A stretch of DNA of 32,247 bases from Hypsibius dujardini (taxonomy: Eukaryota > Tardigrada > Eutardigrada > Parachela > Hypsibiidae): contig LRSR01003528.1 in assembly GCA_001579985.1 (NCBI GenBank), forward strand, positions 1-32,247, read 5' to 3'. Positions 17,740 through 28,951 of this stretch are shown here, piece by piece. Position 1 is the first letter of the stretch. Each line of letters opens with the position of its first letter. Under the pieces are notes generated by a model. That model did no database searches and was not told the DNA's origin. It saw only the letters and a program-made list of their open reading frames with translations. The position numbers and the translations under genes were made by a program.

Positions 17740-19654
17740 CCGTTTGTTCCTTTCCATTTTCGTTTTTTTTTATGTTGATCATTGTTCCCTAACTTGATAA
17801 ATTGAAGATTAACCCCTTGAGTTTTGGTCACAACATTTACGTAACCGATGTTCAAAGGTCGGAATTTCACATCTGGAGATTGAGGAACAGATGGGCTTTC
17901 CAAAATAATTAAGTTTGTTATAATCATTCAAAGGAATATTAGTCAGCACTCGTCAGCACTGGAACTGCATTGTTTGCTGTTTGCTATACGAAGTTTCCTG
18001 CATCCACAGTGAGGTTTGCTTTGCTATAAAGCTGCGTCCGTATCGATGGCCGGTCAGAGCATGGGTTTTGTATTTCTGCACTTTCGCCAATTGAACATAA
18101 GGGATGGAAGTTAACATACTGCAGAAAAGTAATATAACCGAACAGAACAGAACAAAACAGAACAAAGTAGAGCAAAGCAGAACAGAGTAGAACAGAATAG
18201 AAGGGAACAGAGCACAATAAAACACAACGAAACCGGGAGACTACTCGGAGTTCAGTCAGTATAGAACCTTGTATCTAATTCAGGTTACCCGATTCGGGGT
18301 TCATTTTGGCACAAAATAAAAGTAGATCAGCGCGGGCGCAGGCCGATTTGAATGAGTGACTACTTAATCGAGAGGCAAAAGCCCCCCCCCCCTCTCATTC
18401 AAGCAAAAAGAAAATTTCACTTTTTCACATTTTGAAAGAGCGAGAAGATGATCAGTGAGAAGATCCGAAATGTCATTGTGTCCTGGCTGTCCCGCGGGTT
18501 TCGGTGCCTCAGAGTGCAGATTTGTTACAGGATAAAGTCTCAAAACGTGGTATTATTGTTTTGCTTTGGAAAATGCTGAAAAAGCGCGGCGGAAGACAAA
18601 AAACGTCTTTCAAGCAATTTCCCAAGTCTGCGTCCTAATTTTTTGGTAATTTTTTGACGAAAATGGGTGAATAAAAAAGAAGGCCAAGTTTGTGTCAAAA
18701 TGTACCCCGCACCCGGTAAACACCTGCCAACTAATGTAGATCAATAGAAATTACGCCCAATATAATATACTGCTTGGGAAGCTTTCACACCTTTCAGTTC
18801 AGGCGTTAGCCCTCATGTTTAGCGTAAAATGACGTAATTTTACATAGCACAACATAATGTGGAGTGCTCGAAGTTCAGGGTACCACGGAAAGTGACACTT
18901 GGATGGTCATTGGGACCGATGAGCATGACGGTCCTTTGACTAAACATTAATCCGGCAATTCGGCTCACCTATCGAGTGGACTTCATCTTGCAAGCGAATC
19001 GGCTCGTGATACGCCAAAAAACCTTTCGTTTTGCTTCGTGATTCCTAAGATATGCACTTCACGTATCTACGTTGCTCGGGAGCGTGCAAAGTGTCACTAG
19101 AAATTGTCAGTGTATCAAGGAAGGGCCCTGAAATCAGCCACTTGAACTTCCGTACCTGTAATGGGCCACCGGGCGGCAGGGAACGCTCTGTCGCAAATTA
19201 GTCTAAAACAGACAGTCATTGTGTAGTCAGCTAAGGTCTAGTAGAAGGTCTAATTCCACGGTGACCCATTCCAATGCCTTTCCCTCATTCTCCTCGCCTC
19301 GTGGCACAGTCAGCGGGACGGGGATTTTGAGGTCTACTCGCGGTGCCCTGTTTGGTTTGTCGAAAATTAGATTGTGATCTTGTTTTGCAAGCGACGAGTT
19401 AGCTTTAAGTATCAATAGCTAAGTTAAAGTCACAGTTATCGATTGATATTATCAAACCTGTTCACTCTAGCAACGACGCGCACACCAACCCCTTGTTAGG
19501 AAAACGTGGTTTGTGTAGAAACCGCATAAATTATTTAGTGTTAAAAGTTAAGGCTAAAATTTAAAATTTATGGTTAATACTTAAACTTTAATCTGGGATT
19601 CTGTCAAACCAACCCATCCATTTCCTGATGAACATCTAATGGCATGTAACTCAC
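17740..19654. other. Intergenic stretch between the GR and Ly6 clusters
   Basis: No gene recognised on either strand. 18138-18230 is a degenerate pentamer microsatellite. The second and third exons expected for the Ly6 signal-peptide exon at 19655-19709 should lie here, but I could not find a cysteine pattern resembling those of the other two genes. Confidence 0.5.
18138..18230. repeat. Degenerate (AACAG)n microsatellite
   Basis: Units such as AACAG, AACAA, AGCAA and GAACAG repeat for about 90 bp. The hydrophobic minus-strand frames read here are translations of the repeat. Confidence 0.85.
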
Positions 19655-19709
19655 AGACAGACGCCAGGGAGATTACCAGGAAAAGAGTAATAACAAGTGC
19701 TCGTGCCAT
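19655..19709 (-). pseudogene. Orphan Ly6-type signal-peptide exon (gene C)
   Basis: ATG at 19709-19707 encodes MARALVITLFLVISLASV and ends in phase 1 at T|GTGAGT. Length (55 nt), phase and sequence match exon 1 of Ly6 gene A (MSRALALTFFLIISLAAV). The first intron bases (GTGAGTTACATG) are identical. No Ly6-domain exon could be found downstream on the minus strand down to the GR cluster, so the gene is probably truncated. A strongly diverged or distant second exon remains possible. Confidence 0.6.
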
Positions 19710-19850
19710 TTTCAAGCTGCCGGAGAACGAACTCCTACGCTACACTTGAAACGTTAGGCAAACACTAAACTAAAAAGATCGAAAATAGTTACGCTCCAGA
19801 ACATAAATCGACATTTCGCAAGTCTCAAGCAATTAGAATGAAATACACCT

Positions 19851-19888
19851 CCTTTCTTATCTCATTATCCATATTACGAAACAAAGCC
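19851..19888 (-). promoter_or_regulatory. Conserved upstream element of Ly6 gene C, with GATA-type site
   Basis: On the minus strand: GCTTTGTT, four bases, AATAT, six bases, TGAGATAAG. The same three blocks with the same spacing occur upstream of gene A (25876-25914). AGATAAG fits the GATA-factor consensus WGATAR. It lies 142-179 bp before the ATG. Confidence 0.5.
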
Positions 19889-20363
19889 CGATGTCGTGCT
19901 CAAACTGTATTTTTTAGGTAATTAAAGTTTAGAAGCAGGAAAAGTTTAATTGCTCTACCCTAGAAGTTGAAACCGAGCGGAAAACGCCGTTTGAAAATCT
20001 TCGATCCTCCTGCGTCGGAGACCAAAAGGTGTCTCGCAACGAGTATAATGTATCGCTAAAACGAGACGATGAGATGTGATTTATGAGTTCGAAGATGACT
20101 CCGGAGAGCTCAGAAGCCAGCTACTAAAAAACACTACTGATAGAGATAGTGCATAGTGAGTAGTACTAGTAATCACAAGTAGTGAGTATAAAGTTGGTCA
20201 GTCTAGCCGGTACGGGCTTGTGATGTTCTTAAACATCCCTATGATCTAATATTGCCTTGAAACAAATATACTTTCCATATCAACGAACTGCTGTTTTGAC
20301 TGTAATTGTAATAACTGTTTGAATTCGTCAATGAAGTATGTTCCCTTTACCAATCACCGTACA

Positions 20364-22181
20364 TTAACAAACCGAGAGCCACGCCCTCAGGAAGGCGTAA
20401 CCAATCAATGCAATGAGATTCGCCCTGCCGTTATGCTGTGCTCCTGTAGTCGGAGTCTCGGTAGGCGGAGTCACAGGCACAAACGGTGCTATTCCCGTAT
20501 TGCATAGGTCGGCCGTACAAGTCGGCAGGCCTCTGGAATGGATATGCCGACTTATTGCGTAGGCCGATAAAACCATCTGACCACAAACGGTTCTCCATCA
20601 AAAGCACGATGCAATAAATAATTAGATTACACTCACCTCGGAAAAAGTGTCACTGTCTTGGCACACAGGATTAATAAAAGGAGACCTCAATAGAAGTAAT
20701 TTAAAACAAAGCGACATCTTCAGGGAGAATACAACAAAATATTCCAACTCCAGAATTACGACAACGTTTCCATATTTTCACTTTTAAAACGTAAACGCAG
20801 ACTTGGCTTTTCTAAAGCGCATCACGCACGAGGGACCTGGCTTTGCTTCGCTCCGCTGCGCGTACGAAGATAAAAGGAGAATTGGAAGTGATCGCTTTGC
20901 AACTGTCTGTCTGTGTTGAGATGGTTCTGCGCGTGCACCGTTTCCGCAGCGAGCGGGAAACTGTACTTTACGTCGGCAAAAGTCAATGTCAGGAATATTA
21001 GAACTCGTAACTATCGGTAAATGAAATGTCACCAATAATGAAATGCACCTCTATGCTTATTGTCGAGGTACGATCTGTACGAGGTACGATCTGTCACCAT
21101 ACTATTTGTCGACTTATACAACATGTCGGCATGTACCATATGTCCGCTTATCAAAAGTCTGTTACCAAATGGCGGTACTAAATGTCGGTCCGGTACTGAC
21201 CTACCCGGACCCTAAACGAGCCCCTAACTCGTTGGGCGAGGAGGGGCGAGGCTGAAAATGTTCTTTGTCACACTTGGCACATTACAATATCAAGCGTGGA
21301 CGTACTCGTTGTGTTGGCGTCGACTTGCTCCTTGACCTTGGCTTGTACGCAGGCATCACATTCAGCTGCCGTTTCGTTCTTGCTGCCTGGGTGGATTCCG
21401 TTGGAGTTGAGTGGATCTTTACAGTTGATTGGGTTTTCGGGCGAATTCGGAGCCTCCTCGGTGTAAGTGCAAAAGTAACATTGCAACGCTGGGGGGAAAT
21501 CCTGTCACACACAGTGCCTAACTACGGATAGGAAGTATAGTTCATGATCCAGACAGTCTTCAACTGCCAATCTGCTTTTTGTGTCACTGTACAATATTTA
21601 CGAAAACATATCTGCAATTTAACACGTCAGCCTTCGACTTTCATGAGGTAACAAATTACAGTATCAAATTCCCATGGTATTTACAAATTTATTTACAAAG
21701 CGTGTTCTTTTTGTAATTTTTTAAGGTCGAATGTTTATTTACATATTTTTTAGGAATGAGTTAACAACATACCAAGACTAATACGTTGGGAATTTTATGA
21801 TGCCTAACATATCCGTCATTGATATAAGGATTACTAAGATTCTGACCTAATCACATAGAGGGATTACTATTTTAGGTAAAACAGTCTACAGATGACAAAC
21901 AAGGAAAATTAATTTCGTAGTGAACAAGTCAGTTTCGATATTCTGTCAACCCTTAAGCTAAATTAGCCCTTGGGATAATGGGCCCCTTATGCTTGTAACT
22001 CCGAAGAATTATTCAATGAACAAAACTATTTCGGTATTCAACAAGGAAATAAAATGGTGCAGCCAGCAAATTGATCCAAGCTTCCGGGTCCGTCCCCTAC
22101 TTTCCAACGATTTGTAGTGTATCACTCACCGTATGTAGCTAGAGAGATGGCCAAGGAGACAGTAAGAAGTCTTCGCGCCAT
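20364..22181 (-). CDS. Ly6/uPAR-like gene B (three exons, last intron uncertain)
   Basis: Small secreted or GPI-anchored three-finger protein. Exon 1, 22181-22130: signal peptide MARRLLTVSLAISLATY, phase 1 donor G|GTGAGT. Exon 2, 21488-21306: after TTTCCCCCCAG, encodes LQCYFCTYTEE, then INCKDPLN and ECDACVQ, ending ACG A|GTACGT. The last exon ends at TAA 20366-20364 and encodes LPTCTADLCNTG, a Thr/Pro-rich stretch, and the hydrophobic tail ANLIALIGYAFLRAWLSV. CxxC near the start and CN near the end are Ly6 hallmarks. The acceptor of the last exon is unclear. The site at about 20532 fits the phase but loses the sixth cysteine seen in gene A. An upstream reading includes TVCGQ but needs a different phase. 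The gene may be intact with a missed splice site, or decaying. Intron 2 holds a tandem GAGGTACGATCTGT at about 21065-21092. Confidence 0.65.
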
Positions 22182-23074
22182 TTCGGAAATGTAGCACACC
22201 TTACGGTATCAATATTGCACGTATAGAAATGTGGACCAACACAATTGCATAAACCAATTGCGGTCCAGTGGAGAAGTTAGTTATAAGGGTAGGGCAGTGT
22301 TTTCTGAATAAAAATAAAATTTCCCCGTGGCAGCCCCAAAAAAATTAAATTGAAGAGGGTCCCATTTCAGATACACGCTATGATTTGGCCAATCTTGCTG
22401 GCAAGAAATTCCCCAGCCCAGGTTAGTTTTCTTGCGATAAATAGAAAGTGATCTTATTAGTAGAGACAAAATGTTTCTAAAAATGACATTCTCACTTTGG
22501 AAATCATGGGAAACGAAATCTTTCACTGTTTTCCCAAATCTAAAATTATGTCAAAAATGTTCTTGAGACCACTTCGACACTACATACTTCGAAAATGATC
22601 ATAAACACTGTATACAGGATTAATGAAAAAACATTTAGAGAACAGATTCAGGATATGGACGTTGAAAATCATCCCTGGTGAGATCAAAGAGCGGAACATA
22701 ACATTAATGCGCTATTAAAACTCAGACGTCGGAACCGACGATTCTATTCGACCGAACACACTAGTGCAATGGAATGGTAGAATTAATCAAACAATCTGTC
22801 GATGGATGCACCATTGCTTGACACTGGACTCTGATATGGGTGCTGCCTTACCTACACGCCCCTACATTCGACACATCTCTGCTCTGGCAAAACGCTCGAG
22901 AGCAAACCGTTATTTGTAAGCCACCAGGTCTTCCATAGTATTGTGTTTTCACTAACACACGCAACAATTTGCTACAAGTAATAATGATCTCAAAGTCAAA
23001 CATCAGAGTCGTTCTATTTCTTTGGCATTTTCACATTCAACAGCAAAAAAACGAATCGCAGTTCATGCATATGT

Positions 23075-25721
23075 CTACCACAAACACACCAGCAACGCCC
23101 CCAGAACGGCGAAGCCAGCGGATGCCATCATCTGGGGACCGCCTGGTCCCACATTCGGTACTACCCCGGTGTTGCAGTTGTCGGTGGTGCAAACCGAGCC
23201 TCCGTCCGTGTTTTGCCCTGCGGTAACGCAAGCCCGAGTGGTCTTGACTGTAGAGGGTGAAACACTTCATCTTAGTGGTTGTATGATAGGATCGCAAAGC
23301 ATTAAAGGATGACTGGTTATAATGGACAACATTAACCGTCACATGGAGTACCAGTGCCAGAGGCGTCGGGGGGGGGGAGGCGCGTTTCAATTACCAGGGA
23401 CTGGTAACCCAAGCAAGTGCCCTGGGGGCTCTCTCTGAGGGTCCAGGAAAGGTCTGAACCCCTGGCATTGCCATTCGATTCAGAATTTATGCTTCGCAAA
23501 ACGTATATTTGGAATGCAAATACAGTAAAACTCGTCTAATGTAAACCTCATCTATATGGAATACCTCGTCTATGTTGAACTTTCCTTCTGCACCGATTTT
23601 GTCCTATACATATAACATAGGGGGGCGAAACTTAATGTAAATATTCCCTCTATATGGTATTTTAAACAAATCTCGCAATCAACCATGTAAAACGCACCTC
23701 CCCTAAATTGAATTCGACATTTTTCCTTGCAAATTTTCGACGAAATCGCTGGTTTCTTACTTTCAATCTTTCCTGCAAGCCACTGCCGTCTTTATCTGCG
23801 CATTGAGCTACATGTGTTAGTTTTTGTACGTTCTAAATTTTGTTAAAATGGCACCGATCGTTGAAGTAAAACGCTGGCAAAGGAGCTAATTCTTGTCCAG
23901 AAAGTTCAGCTGTTGAAGGATCTTGGTCATACGAAACAAAATGCTGCGGCGGCTAAGTACGGAATTTCTCTATCTTTTATCATGTTGCAAATCAACAGAC
24001 AATGAACAATTTTGATGAGGAGCTTCTAGGGTTCAACAAATTAGATACGTCATTTTTGATTATCATTTAGATTGATTGTTGATTGAATTGACATGAGACA
24101 TAGTTTAGTGGAGTCCTTTTATATGTAAACAAGATGTATTAAGCAGCTGCAAATGTGACCGAGAAATACATATCCCTTAAGAGAACGGCCAGATTCTGGC
24201 CGCACGTGCGAGCTCCAAAGTGCCAACTTTACAAAAAAAAACGCTGAGCCTAACAAATTTCATTGAACTTTTCAAAACTCAAATTTGTACGAAAGCCAGC
24301 TTACGCAAACATCTACGTACTATTGAAAACATTTAAGAGTTTTAAGCAACGGTAAAATTCAGAGAACCATTCGAAGTTGAGTAAAGGTTCAAGGTGGACC
24401 CTGTATATAAAACAGCATAAACTTGAGCCAAAAAATATATTTAATATATATATTAAATTTACTAGGTTTTATTTACTTCAACCCAGAAAAGGTTTTTTGT
24501 TAAGAATACAATTTTAAATCCAATGGCAGTTCCAAATGTCCAGACCTCTTCTGCGCCCTCAGGGGGCGCGCCGGAAGAGTTGCTTGGGTCGATACTCTCT
24601 GATAATCAGAACGCGGCTCTGGGGAGATTTTAATTTTCATTAAAATCGAGGGTTGAGGGGGTAAGTGGAAAAAATAAATGGTTGGGGGGGAGCGACTTAA
24701 TTTTTGTTTGAATTTTTTTATTCGAAACAGGGTTGCCCCCAAAAAGTTGCCCCGCCCACGCTAAAAGTCCGTTATGCCTCTGCGGAGTGGAATGTCAGAC
24801 TTTGTACACGTACCCGCTGCAACGTTTAAAATTGTTTCGGTGGTTTTTCTCGCTATGCAGCTCAGACAGTCCGATCCGGTTGCGTTCTTGCTGACGGTCT
24901 TGATTCCGTCGGCTTTGAATGGGTCCTCGCAGTTCACCTGATTGGTGTTGGACTCGTGCACGCCCTCAGTGTATTGGCACTCGTAGCAACTCAACGCCGT
25001 GCCTGTTGAAAGGGAATAAATAGTGTTGCACTCATGTCAGTGATTGTTGGGGTCAATGGTTCGGGTTTACGCCCACCGTCGTCAACGTGTAGCCGCGTAA
25101 AAATGGTGACAGGACACTGGGCATTAATTTCCGTGTTTCCCACGCGTCAAAGAGAGAAATCGACGTCCATGCAGGAGCGTAAAATCAATATTAATCCTCA
25201 ATGGTTAGTCCAATACCTTTTTGTAAGGCAGAATATTTAAGCAGAACCATTTTTGAAATTTGACGAAACCACAAAATTTGCAAATTTGCAATGTGCTATA
25301 AATCATCATTAACATCATTAACATCATTAACATGTAATCGCCAATTATTATTTAAAAGGACAAATCAAATGATAATTAAGTAGAACAATGATTAAGTATT
25401 TTTATGGTTAATTAAATATGTCGTTCTAAGGAAAAACATATATTTGCATATAACGGTTTGTTTAAGTTTTAGTAAAAGTACTATATTCAAAAACGTTTAC
25501 TGGACAATAAGAGCATAATCAAATATTACTAAGGATTATTCGGATTGGCAGGTGTCAAAGCCATGAGAGCCTACACAAATAAGGGAAATCGATTTACATC
25601 TGTCGTCGACATTCTGTCAAACTAAATTATAGTTTTCTCTGGGAAGTGATTTATCATGTAACTCACAGACAGCAGCCAAGGAGATGATCAGGAAGAAGGT
25701 AAGAGCAAGTGCGCGAGACAT
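23075..25721 (-). CDS. Ly6/uPAR-like GPI-anchored protein gene A (complete, three exons)
   Basis: Predicted 138 aa. Exons: 25721-25667 (signal peptide MSRALALTFFLIISLAAV), 25002-24814 and 23247-23075, with both introns in phase 1. The second exon begins TALSCYECQYTEG and continues VNCEDPFKADG and SDCLSCIARKTTE. The third has RACVTAGQNTDGGSVCTTDNCN split as RACVTAG, then SVCTTDNCN. The eight cysteines in the order C-x2-C, C(x)DPF, C-x2-C, C, C, C-N are the pattern of arthropod Ly6 proteins, including the DPF after the third cysteine. The C-terminus MMASAGFAVLGALLVCLW is a typical GPI-attachment tail. Established roles of the family include surface ligands, ion-channel modulation and septate-junction assembly; which applies here cannot be told. 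Intron 2 contains transposon debris. Confidence 0.82.
23523..24005 (+). pseudogene. Decayed pogo/Tigger-like transposon, transposase N-terminus
   Basis: Starts near TACAGTAAAACTCGTC, like Tigger-type ends, with tandem variants of CTCGTCTATATGGA just inside. ATG at 23848 begins MAPIVEVKR. After a frame change, LAKELILVQKVQLLKDLGH and then NAAAAKYGIS resemble the CENP-B/pogo-type helix-turn-helix (a lysine-rich helix, then AxKYGIS). The frame stops at 24003. The DDE catalytic domain and the right end are not visible. It lies in intron 2 of Ly6 gene A on the opposite strand. Confidence 0.6.
24430..24779. mobile_element. AT palindrome and AGGCGTAACGG-type element end beside Ly6 gene A exon 2
   Basis: 24436-24462 is an AT-rich palindrome. 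The sequence up to 24779 (TTCGAAACAGGGTTG, then CCGTTATGCCT) resembles the right half of the element found in intron 1 of GR genes 3 and 4. Its left end is not clear. It lies just past the donor of Ly6 exon 2 in transcript direction, about 35 bp into intron 2. Confidence 0.45.
25302..25333. repeat. Short tandem repeat (AACATCATT)n
   Basis: About three and a half head-to-tail copies of a 9-bp unit in intron 1 of Ly6 gene A. Confidence 0.85.
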
Positions 25722-25875
25722 TCTCAAAGTTTGGGCGAGCGAATCTGAGCACTACACTGGATAAGTTGGACAGAAATTAAACGGACAGATAAAAAATAAG
25801 TATGCCCTAGTGTGGAAAGTAACGCGTGTTGGTTGCCCGGCCAGTCGTTAGTTGAAAGAGCTATTATCAAGGACG

Positions 25876-25914
25876 CTTCCTTATCTCACTGCCTATATTT
25901 CTTAACAAAGCTCC
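25876..25914 (-). promoter_or_regulatory. Conserved upstream element of Ly6 gene A, with GATA-type site
   Basis: Minus strand: GCTTTGTT, four bases, AATAT, six bases, TGAGATAAG, with no gaps relative to the gene C copy although the spacers differ. It lies 155-193 bp before the ATG. Gene B has no obvious match. Confidence 0.5.
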
Positions 25915-26996
25915 ATATCTCTTAAATACTGCCTCGCAAATTGTGATTATTAACAAGGAAATGAAACCACTCCGGACGGCGAATTTCTTTACATCTGTTT
26001 GCTGTCACCGATGCACTATTGCCTGGTCTCTTCGATTCCGTCGAGAAAATCGGCAGAAAACCCAGAAATACTTTTTTAAATTAAATAAAAACTGACCAGT
26101 GGTAGCATATAGAGGGCGCTGTCTATGTTACTGAAACATGTGATAGTTGATTATTTGATTTTGAACGGACTGATCGATTAAATAAACGCAGACACATTTT
26201 ATTAATTGATTAATTCAAAGAGACAGTAACATAGAGTGGTCTCATTTCCTTGTAAGTAACTTAGAGAGAGTTCTAGCACATCCTCCTGGTGATTATATTT
26301 ATCACACATTACAGAGGTCAACATTTCTGTTCACCGAGATAAACCCTGCTACAATGCAATCAGTATCCAAGTACGCAATAAGTTCGAATCATAAACCTGT
26401 CGATGGTTCAAGTAGCTATTATGTCGGAAATTAATATAGGAGGAGCCAATGATATGAAGGCATGTATGATATCTTACACAGCAATAAGATCATTTCTCAG
26501 GTGCTGCATGACCACTCATTACATTGCACGGAAAAGCTTGAGTCGACGCCGACCGATCCCTAATTTGGTTTTGAGAATCTTGAGAAATATGAACCATATT
26601 CGATTCATTCAAAATTTTCGTTTGTAATGTGTGAAAGCGAGTTTGTGTAGCGACTTACAATAGGCGCCTTTCAGCAGTGAGGAGGTGAATATGGGACACA
26701 AAGGCTCAAGGGGGCCTGAAGGGAAACTGAAGTGGATCCCCTGCTGAAAATCGTCTGACCCCCCGCTATGGGCAGCTCGGTTTAAGTTGCAACTCTATTA
26801 AATAAAAAATAAATAAAATAATTAAAAAAAACTAGGGAGGAACAAGTGCAACTCCATAAAATTAAAATTACTAAGAAAGGACTGACGGTTGAGACTAACA
26901 TGGTGTTAACAATCCGCTTGAAACTGCAAGGACTGTGAGTTTGGATACTGGCAAAGCCGCTGCCGTTGATGATTCCGCGCATGGACGTGTTGTCCA
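25915..26996. other. Non-coding AT-rich stretch upstream of the Ly6 cluster
   Basis: No gene recognised. It includes an A/T-rich run at about 26800-26835. The open frame at 26403-26627 shows no domain or compositional sign of coding. Confidence 0.45.
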
Positions 26997-27370
26997 TTAG
27001 CTTGGCGTTTTCTTCTGTCTTTGAGATCCCTTTGGTCCTGATCTTAGTTGTTCGCTACCTGCTACCTTGTTCGCTACGATGTAAGCTACCTGCTGGCCCT
27101 GGTGTTGGGTCTGCCCAGTTGGCTGGTGTTGCGCGGGCTGCATCATCTGGATGATGAGCTGCTGCTGGCTCTTATACTGTTGTCCGATGATTTACTGCAA
27201 TTGCTGCTGCTGCTGTGGCGTTTAAACCACCTGGTACTTTGAGTTTCAATTTGAATTATGGTAAATAGGACAATCAAGCAATTTACCTGCAACCCACAAT
27301 CGTGCTACCCGTTTGACTGCTGCTGATAATTTTGCGCTGTCGGTTCCTGATGCTGATACTTGTTTGACAT
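26997..27370 (-). pseudogene. Glutamine-rich coding-like remnant
   Basis: Minus-strand frames read MSNKYQHQEPTAQNYQQQSN, then a stop, then a possible donor (TTGCAG|GTAAAT). Further on come QQQQLQ, a stop, and SQQQLIIQMMQPAQHQPTGQ, ending at TAA 26999-26997. The glutamine-rich, low-complexity composition on one strand suggests a piece of a transcription-factor-like or prion-like protein, now broken. It could instead be chance from CAG-rich DNA. No family identified. Confidence 0.3.
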
Positions 27371-28062
27371 TTCCGGTAAGATTACCTGGCAGATATTTTT
27401 GTTATACAATTTTTTCAACAGTTTTAGCAATTTATAAAATATTTTAAAACATCTGTGACGGGCTTAAGATCTGCTTCTCAATGTCCATCGGACACGGGGG
27501 CGACCAGTGGGGCAATTGCAGCCTAACTCAAAAACTACGGGGGTCATCTTGATTAACCAATTGTTTGCTTTGGCTTTGTCTTGGGGGCTCACACCCTGCA
27601 CTCGATTTCAACTCAATATTTTTTCTCAAAAAAAAAGTTAAAGTATTGGTCGTTAGTCGTCAACGTCAACTTCAGATCAAAAGATTACAAAATAAAAATT
27701 AATTTGGTTTTGAAAAGAAAGGCTTCCAAGGAAAAACGATAATGACGGTCAGATGCCCAGGCTAACAACATCTTCAGATCTTAAATTTATTAGCAATATC
27801 TAAAGACTATTCATCTCGAGATCCTCCAAAACAGACGCTCCGTTGATTGTCATGCTGCGCTTGTACATGGTGTGCGCCAGCAACATGATAATGAACGCAG
27901 GAGTGGAACGTAAATTTTTTCGGAGATATGGAGGAGGAAAAGTCAAGCACATTGCACGTATAATGCAGTTGGTATGGCTTGGATTTTTTGCACGCATCAT
28001 TGTCTTGCAACGAGGACGGAGTTACTCATAGCTGCGCGATTTTTTGCTCACCCTGCCCCCTT

Positions 28063-28239
28063 TCATTTGGCCGTAAGCTGCTTGAATAACGCGTTCATCT
28101 CTTGATAGTCTGGGCATACTCCCACGATTGTGGCCGGGCAGCAGTCATGATGTTTGCTCCAGAAGAGCCCAATAGGCATCCCGACCTTTAATTGAATCTC
28201 GCCAGCGTACGATTTCAGCAGTTCCGTCGTAGACCGTGA
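28063..28239 (-). other. Unidentified open frame, possible exon
   Basis: An uninterrupted minus-strand frame of about 58 codons ends at TGA 28065-28063. It contains STTELLKSYAGEIQLKVGMP and FWSKHHDCCPATIVGVCPDY. The composition looks protein-like, with clustered His/Cys, but I recognise no family. No start codon context or clear splice acceptor was established. Confidence 0.25.
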
Positions 28240-28246
28240 GCATTAT

Positions 28247-28743
28247 TTGGCGGTAGTAAAATTTGCTAGGAGAACCAATTCAATTACTTTGTCATCTCTA
28301 TATTCGAAGATCACGATATTTGACAGTGAGAAAAAGAAACAGGAAATGTCAGTACGACACACCCAATTGAAATATTTTTGCATGTTTTTGCAACGACTTG
28401 TTCACATCCATGCTCCTGCGATTCCTTCAAAATATTCAGAAACGATTGCGCAGTGGATTAAATCTGTCCGGTTCGGATGCAATGAACGCTTTCGCTCTGG
28501 AGAAATTGGCTTTAAGCATTTTAAAAAGCGATGATGGCAGGAAGTAAAAACAAAATTGACAGAGCCTTTGTAATCTTAGCATGTGATGCGATTGGATTGA
28601 AATTGAGCGTTTATTGTTCGCTAATTTCTAACGAGGAAGCACACGTTGTAAACCCACTGACCAAACACAAACAAAAATTTAAACAAACGATAAGGAACAG
28701 AAAAACTGGCATGTTCATTCCACTATTTAAATGCGTAACTTGA
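28247..28743 (+). other. Unidentified open frames, no family recognised
   Basis: Frames at 28247-28534 and 28531-28743 are open, but neither has a recognisable domain. An alternative frame around 28390-28550 includes LSGSDAMNAFALEKLALSIL, which looks equally protein-like. I cannot choose between them. The region may belong to the same decayed element as the sequence that follows. Confidence 0.2.
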
Positions 28744-28951
28744 CTTAATGTTGAGACCCATTCCTATCACTTCCATTAAGACTGCCTTCTTGCGGGAAGT
28801 GGGGGGGGGATTTGGGGCGCTAGGATCTGAATGCCAAAAACGAAAACAGCACGTTTCGTTCAAATTATGTTTATTGTTAAATTTAAGTTTTGCCATGCCT
28901 TTCAACATTTGAGACACGAAGCGAAAAATTGAAGTACTGGATTTTTGTAAT

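Noticed and set aside
17953-18225. Hydrophobic minus-strand frame rich in F, L, C and V
   Set aside because: It is the translation of the AACAG microsatellite.
23037-23390. 117-codon minus-strand frame over the Ly6 last exon
   Set aside because: It is a shifted frame of exon 3 of Ly6 gene A; the real frame shows the VCTTDNCN motif and GPI tail.
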